From Acidimicrobiia bacterium (GTDB lineage: Bacteria > Actinomycetota > Acidimicrobiia > Acidimicrobiales > Acidimicrobilacustridaceae): a DNA stretch of 8,572 bases. Below are positions 6,719 to 8,572 of the stretch, piece after piece. How positions within the stretch are numbered: position 1 is the first letter of the stretch; every line of letters starts with the position of its first letter. Where the stretch lies: positions 1 to 8,572 of the forward strand of contig JAEMTX010000079.1 in the NCBI GenBank assembly GCA_016462055.1. The letters run 5' to 3'. Both the position numbers and the translations under genes were made by a program. Below the pieces are notes generated by a model. It did no database searches and was not told the DNA's origin. It was given only the letters and a program-made list of their open reading frames with translations.

Positions 6719-7374
6719 GCGATTTTAAAAACTTTGGAGAAAGAGAACTTCCAATGTTTCCTCTTGGGAGCGTTGCCCTCCCCGGGGTTGGCTTACCTCT
6801 GCAGGTATTCGAACCCCGATACCGCGCCCTTATCCTGACGAGCCTGTCATCCGATCGACTCTTTGGTTCTGTGCTGATCGAGCGGGGGAGCGAAGTTGGC
6901 GGCGACGATCAGCGCACGGGTTTCGGATCTCTTCTCCGCATCATCGACGCTCAAGAAGATATCAATGGGAGGTGGTTCATAACCGCGGTCGGGGTTGAAC
7001 GCCTTCGAGTGCTCGAGTGGCTCGACGACGACCCGTTTCCCCGAGCAATCGTCGACTCCTGGCCCGATGCTGCTGGCGACGCAGACTTGCCACTTCTCTT
7101 GCAACTTGCCATTTCGTTGTCTCTCGAAGTGGGGAGGCGTTCCGAATCTGCCGCAGATCTACAAATGGCCCTCAATCTCCTTGATTCAGATCCGACCACC
7201 GCCTCATTCCAGCTTCTTGCCCTGTCGGCGTTGGGACCAAGCGATCAATTCGAAGGATTATGCGCTGCGAGCACGTCCGACCGACTGGGGTTCCTGTGCG
7301 ATTCATTGCGAGATCAACGTTCAGACCTCGATGCACTCGAGGCGTTGAACCGAAGGGATTCTCCTGACAAATAG
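6715..7374 (+). CDS. Stand-alone LON substrate-binding domain protein
   Basis: A 219-residue protein equal to the N-terminal domain of Lon protease, without the AAA+ or peptidase parts. The opening ELPMFPLGSVALPG, then LPLQVFEPRYRALI (27-40), is the signature of the PUA-like beta domain, followed by GSVLIERGSEVGGDD, GSLLRIIDA (71-79) and VGVERLRVLEW (92-102). Residues about 120-215 are helical, as in the second half of the family domain. There is no signal peptide, Walker motif or Ser-Lys dyad, so it should bind proteins or peptides rather than cut them; the actual role of these stand-alone forms is not established as far as I know. ATG 6715 overlaps the carboxypeptidase stop (ATGA). It is the last gene of the coupled run that starts with the TetR gene. 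Confidence 0.9.
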   Translation: MSDFKNFGERELPMFPLGSVALPGVGLPLQVFEPRYRALILTSLSSDRLFGSVLIERGSEVGGDDQRTGFGSLLRIIDAQEDINGRWFITAVGVERLRVLEWLDDDPFPRAIVDSWPDAAGDADLPLLLQLAISLSLEVGRRSESAADLQMALNLLDSDPTTASFQLLALSALGPSDQFEGLCAASTSDRLGFLCDSLRDQRSDLDALEALNRRDSPDK

Positions 7375-7494
7375 GCGCTGGAAGGTTCAGACTTACGCCC
7401 CTTTTCCACCTCCACTAGCTGAGAGTGGGATACTTCGAGGACAAGCAGGGGCGCTTTTCCTCTTCCCCTGCCGTGAGACATCGAAGGAACCATC
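7375..7494 (+). promoter_or_regulatory. 120-base spacer/leader with competing hairpins
   Basis: No gene is seen here. GCAGGGG (7445-7451) can pair perfectly with CCCCTGC (7465-7471) across a 13-base loop. The same GGGG, as GGGGCG (7448-7453), can instead pair with CGCCCC (7396-7401); that longer-range stem encloses a smaller stem CCACT/AGTGG (7412-7416 with 7424-7428) and is followed by a pyrimidine-rich CTTTTCCTCTT (7454-7464). The second form is terminator-like, the first is not. A -10-like GATACT (7429-7434) has no good -35 partner. The region may end the upstream operon and start the next one; the mechanism is inference. Confidence 0.35.
7483..7488 (+). promoter_or_regulatory. Ribosome-binding site deciding the GTG start at 7495
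   Basis: GAAGGA lies 6 bases upstream of GTG 7495. It supports this start for the 115-residue membrane protein and shows that this block, unlike the TetR operon, has a conventional 5' leader. Confidence 0.65.
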
Positions 7495-7842
7495 GTGGCG
7501 AGTTCAAAGTCGATAACGGAAACCGTCCAAGACCTCTGGGACCTTCTCGTTTCGTACGCAAGACAAGAGACCCTCGATCCTTTGCGCAATATCGGTCGCT
7601 ACCTTGCATTTGGCGTTGGCGGGATGGTTGTGCTCACTCTTGGAGTGTTTCTCTTCGGTCTCTCCGGGCTTCGTGCATTGCAATCACAAACCGGGGACGT
7701 CTTCACCGGCTTTTGGTCGTTTGTGCCCTACCTCATCATTGCGTTGGTCTTAGGGGGACTCGTCGCCCTCTCAATCTCAAGGATTGGACGAGGCGGAGTT
7801 GGAACACAACCAGCCGCCACATCTCGGAAGGGCAGCAAATGA
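7495..7842 (+). CDS. Small two-helix membrane protein, Holin-X/DUF1469-like
   Basis: A 115-residue protein beginning at GTG. Residues 5-34 form an amphipathic helix (ETVQDLWDLLVSYARQE), then two membrane segments at about 36-58 (GRYLAFGVGGMVVLTLGVFL core) and 75-96 (SFVPYLIIALVLGGLVAL core), separated by a short polar loop, and a basic tail ending RKGSK. The layout, with an amphipathic N-terminal helix and a glycine-rich helical hairpin, resembles actinobacterial proteins labelled 'putative Holin-X' or phage holin superfamily III. There are no phage genes nearby, so a lysis role is unlikely and the label should not be taken literally. Its TGA overlaps the ATG of the next small gene (ATGA). 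Real coding is likely from the ribosome-binding site and coupling; function is unknown. Confidence 0.78.
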   Translation: MASSKSITETVQDLWDLLVSYARQETLDPLRNIGRYLAFGVGGMVVLTLGVFLFGLSGLRALQSQTGDVFTGFWSFVPYLIIALVLGGLVALSISRIGRGGVGTQPAATSRKGSK

Positions 7843-8048
7843 GCACCAACGGTCCGATTACCCGCGATCACATCGAAGATCGGTTTCGGTCGATACAGAA
7901 AGAGATTGAGGGCGTCGAATCTGAGGCCCGAAGCTTCACGGCAATCGCCGTGGCTGCTGTGGCGGTGACCGTGGTGGTGATCGTTTTTGCGCTTGGCAGT
8001 CGGCGTGGCCGAAAGCGCCGAACAATTGTTGAGATCCGACGCGTATGA
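7839..8048 (+). CDS. Small single-helix membrane protein (69 residues), unknown function
   Basis: An ORF too short to stand out: the frame is open much further upstream, but the ATG at 7839 overlaps the previous stop (ATGA) and begins a sensible protein. Residues 1-31 are charged and helical (ITRDHIEDRFRSIQKEIEG), about 33-52 are one membrane helix (TAIAVAAVAVTVVVIVFALG), and the rest is a basic tail RRGRKRRTIVEIRRV. A single-pass protein with the basic tail in the cytoplasm is expected. The ending (basic run, then VEIRRV) reminds me of a recurring actinobacterial small-protein family without a known function. Its TGA overlaps the next ATG (ATGA), so three small genes are coupled. Confidence 0.8.
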   Translation: MSTNGPITRDHIEDRFRSIQKEIEGVESEARSFTAIAVAAVAVTVVVIVFALGSRRGRKRRTIVEIRRV

Positions 8049-8326
8049 GCATCATTTCCGACCTGCGGCGGAGGGCTCTTACCAAGGGGGTGTTCGGTGG
8101 AAGCAGGGTTTGGCTCATTCTCGGTATCGTCGCTTGGTCCTTCAGGGCGCTGAAGTGGGCACTGCGTCCGGATCCTAAAACTGTCTATAAGGGGAGGCTC
8201 CTCTTGGGCGAGACGATGGTCCTCACCCATGAGCCAGCCCCCCCAACGAGACGACAGCGACGGAAGGCAAAGAAGTCCGAGAGGCGCAGTCGGAGCAGGG
8301 CCGATCGTCGCTCTGGTCGCGCCTAG
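8045..8326 (+). CDS. Small, strongly basic protein with one possible membrane helix (93 residues)
   Basis: Residues 1-20 are a short polar/basic start (LRRRALTKGVFGGS), 21-40 a hydrophobic helix interrupted by Arg34 and Lys37 (RVWLILGIVAWSF), 43-65 a conserved-looking strand pair with VYKGRLLLGETMVLTHEP, and 66-93 a tail very rich in Arg and Lys (RRQRRKAKKSERRSRSR). The VYxxxLxxGExxVxTHEP pattern looks like a family signature rather than chance. The basic tail could bind RNA, DNA or acidic lipids; this is inference. ATG 8045 overlaps the previous stop. I do not know its function. It ends just before the ubiquitin-like gene. Confidence 0.78.
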   Translation: MSIISDLRRRALTKGVFGGSRVWLILGIVAWSFRALKWALRPDPKTVYKGRLLLGETMVLTHEPAPPTRRQRRKAKKSERRSRSRADRRSGRA

Positions 8327-8359
8327 GTGTTTGGGCTCTCGGCCTGCGATCATGTTCGG

Positions 8360-8560
8360 GTGAAAGTCCGTCTCCATAACCCCCGTCGAGATCTCGAGAT
8401 CGATGGTCCCATCACGATCATCAATTTGCTGGCGCGCCTCGACCTCAACCGCGAAGCCGTGCTGGTTGTTCGCGATGGCGAACTCGTCCCTGGGGATGAG
8501 TCCCTCGCTGACGATGATGCGATTGAAATTCGTCCAGTTATTTCGGGAGGCGAACAATGA
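8360..8560 (+). CDS. Ubiquitin-like sulfur carrier, TtuB/SAMP2/ThiS-MoaD fold
   Basis: A 66-residue beta-grasp protein: strand MKVRLHNPRRDLEIDG, a helix TIINLLARLDLN, strands AVLVVRDGELVPGD and AIEIRPVISGG, then Glu-Gln. Length and pattern fit small sulfur carriers such as Thermus TtuB and archaeal SAMP2, whose C-terminal glycine is adenylated and thiocarboxylated to donate sulfur for tRNA 2-thiouridine. Here Gly63-Gly64 is not terminal: Glu65-Gln66 follow, so the protein would need trimming to act in the usual way. The start is uncertain: GTG 8360 gives the compact fold, while the frame is open to GTG 8327, directly after the previous stop, adding 11 residues of no family character. The next gene overlaps its stop (ATGA) and begins M-K-C, as tRNA thiolases do, which supports a sulfur-carrier role. 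Confidence 0.82.
   Translation: MKVRLHNPRRDLEIDGPITIINLLARLDLNREAVLVVRDGELVPGDESLADDDAIEIRPVISGGEQ
8545..8550 (+). promoter_or_regulatory. Strong ribosome-binding site of the terminal gene, inside the Gly-Gly codons
   Basis: GGGAGG stands 6 bases before ATG 8557. It is the best Shine-Dalgarno match in the window. Five of its six bases are in the GGA GGC codons for the Gly63-Gly64 motif of the ubiquitin-like protein, so one stretch serves two purposes. Confidence 0.75.
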
Positions 8561-8572
8561 AGTGCGTAACGT
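8557..8572 (+). CDS. Start of a gene, probably TtuA/Ncs6-type tRNA 2-thiolation enzyme (5 codons)
   Basis: Only M-K-C-V-T is visible before the window ends. The start overlaps the preceding TGA (ATGA) and has GGGAGG 6 bases upstream, so a gene start here is credible. TtuA/Ncs6 enzymes open with M-K-C followed by a second cysteine of a zinc finger two residues on, and they use a TtuB-like carrier as sulfur source. Five residues cannot prove identity; the assignment leans on the ubiquitin-like neighbour. Confidence 0.5.

Noticed and set aside
7425..7838. Upstream extension of the 69-residue membrane protein frame
   Set aside because: It overlaps the 115-residue gene in another frame and translates to an arginine-rich, patternless sequence. 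ATG 7839 with its ATGA overlap is the sensible start.
7495..7842. Phage holin / prophage remnant
   Set aside because: Only the two-helix layout recalls holins. There is no endolysin, integrase or structural phage gene nearby, and the gene is coupled to chromosomal small genes.
8386..8397. Perfect 12-base palindrome TCGAGATCTCGA
   Set aside because: It is inside the ubiquitin-like coding sequence and is explained by the codons for Arg-Asp-Leu-Glu; there is no second copy to suggest an operator.
7868..8557. Minus-strand open frame of 229 codons
   Set aside because: It runs antisense to three coupled plus-strand genes, is low in pattern, and has no promoter or ribosome-binding evidence.

Overview
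The window (8572 bases) reads as a tightly packed bacterial chromosome segment, most likely from an actinobacterium (Actinomycetota). Acidimicrobiia-like is my guess, not a demonstration. The reasons are frequent GTG starts, start codons placed directly behind -10 boxes (leaderless messages), few Shine-Dalgarno sites, moderately high GC by eye, and small membrane-protein families I associate with that phylum. I see no phage genes, insertion sequences, CRISPR arrays, tRNA or rRNA.

Left block, minus strand, 2504 down to 1: an unrecognised 128-residue beta-rich protein, a FIST-domain sensory protein, and the N-terminal 328 residues of a transketolase that leaves the window at base 1. The first two genes overlap by one base (TGATG) and the last two are 9 bases apart, so they look like one operon.

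Middle block, plus strand, 2564 to 7374: a TetR-family regulator, the beta (ATP-grasp) and alpha (CoA-binding) subunits of an ADP-forming acyl-CoA synthetase, a secreted PBP4-type D-Ala-D-Ala carboxypeptidase, and a stand-alone LON substrate-binding-domain protein. All four junctions overlap (ATGA, GTGA, TAATG, ATGA), so this should be one translationally coupled message. The left and middle blocks diverge from a 59-base spacer (2505-2563). In it each start codon sits 6-7 bases after a TANNNT box, which predicts two leaderless transcripts.

Right block, plus strand, 7495 to the end: a 115-residue two-helix membrane protein, a 69-residue single-helix protein, a 93-residue very basic protein with one possible helix, a 66-residue ubiquitin-like sulfur carrier (TtuB/SAMP2/ThiS-like), and the first five codons of a gene starting M-K-C, probably the tRNA thiolase TtuA/Ncs6. 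The 120-base spacer before this block (7375-7494) carries two competing GC-rich pairings.

Functionally the blocks join central carbon metabolism (transketolase, acyl-CoA/ATP interconversion), cell-wall maturation and tRNA sulfur modification. The most interesting points are the ubiquitin-like protein whose Gly-Gly is followed by two more residues and whose Gly-Gly codons form most of the next gene's ribosome-binding site, its linkage to three small membrane/basic proteins, and the paired leaderless promoters beside the TetR gene.
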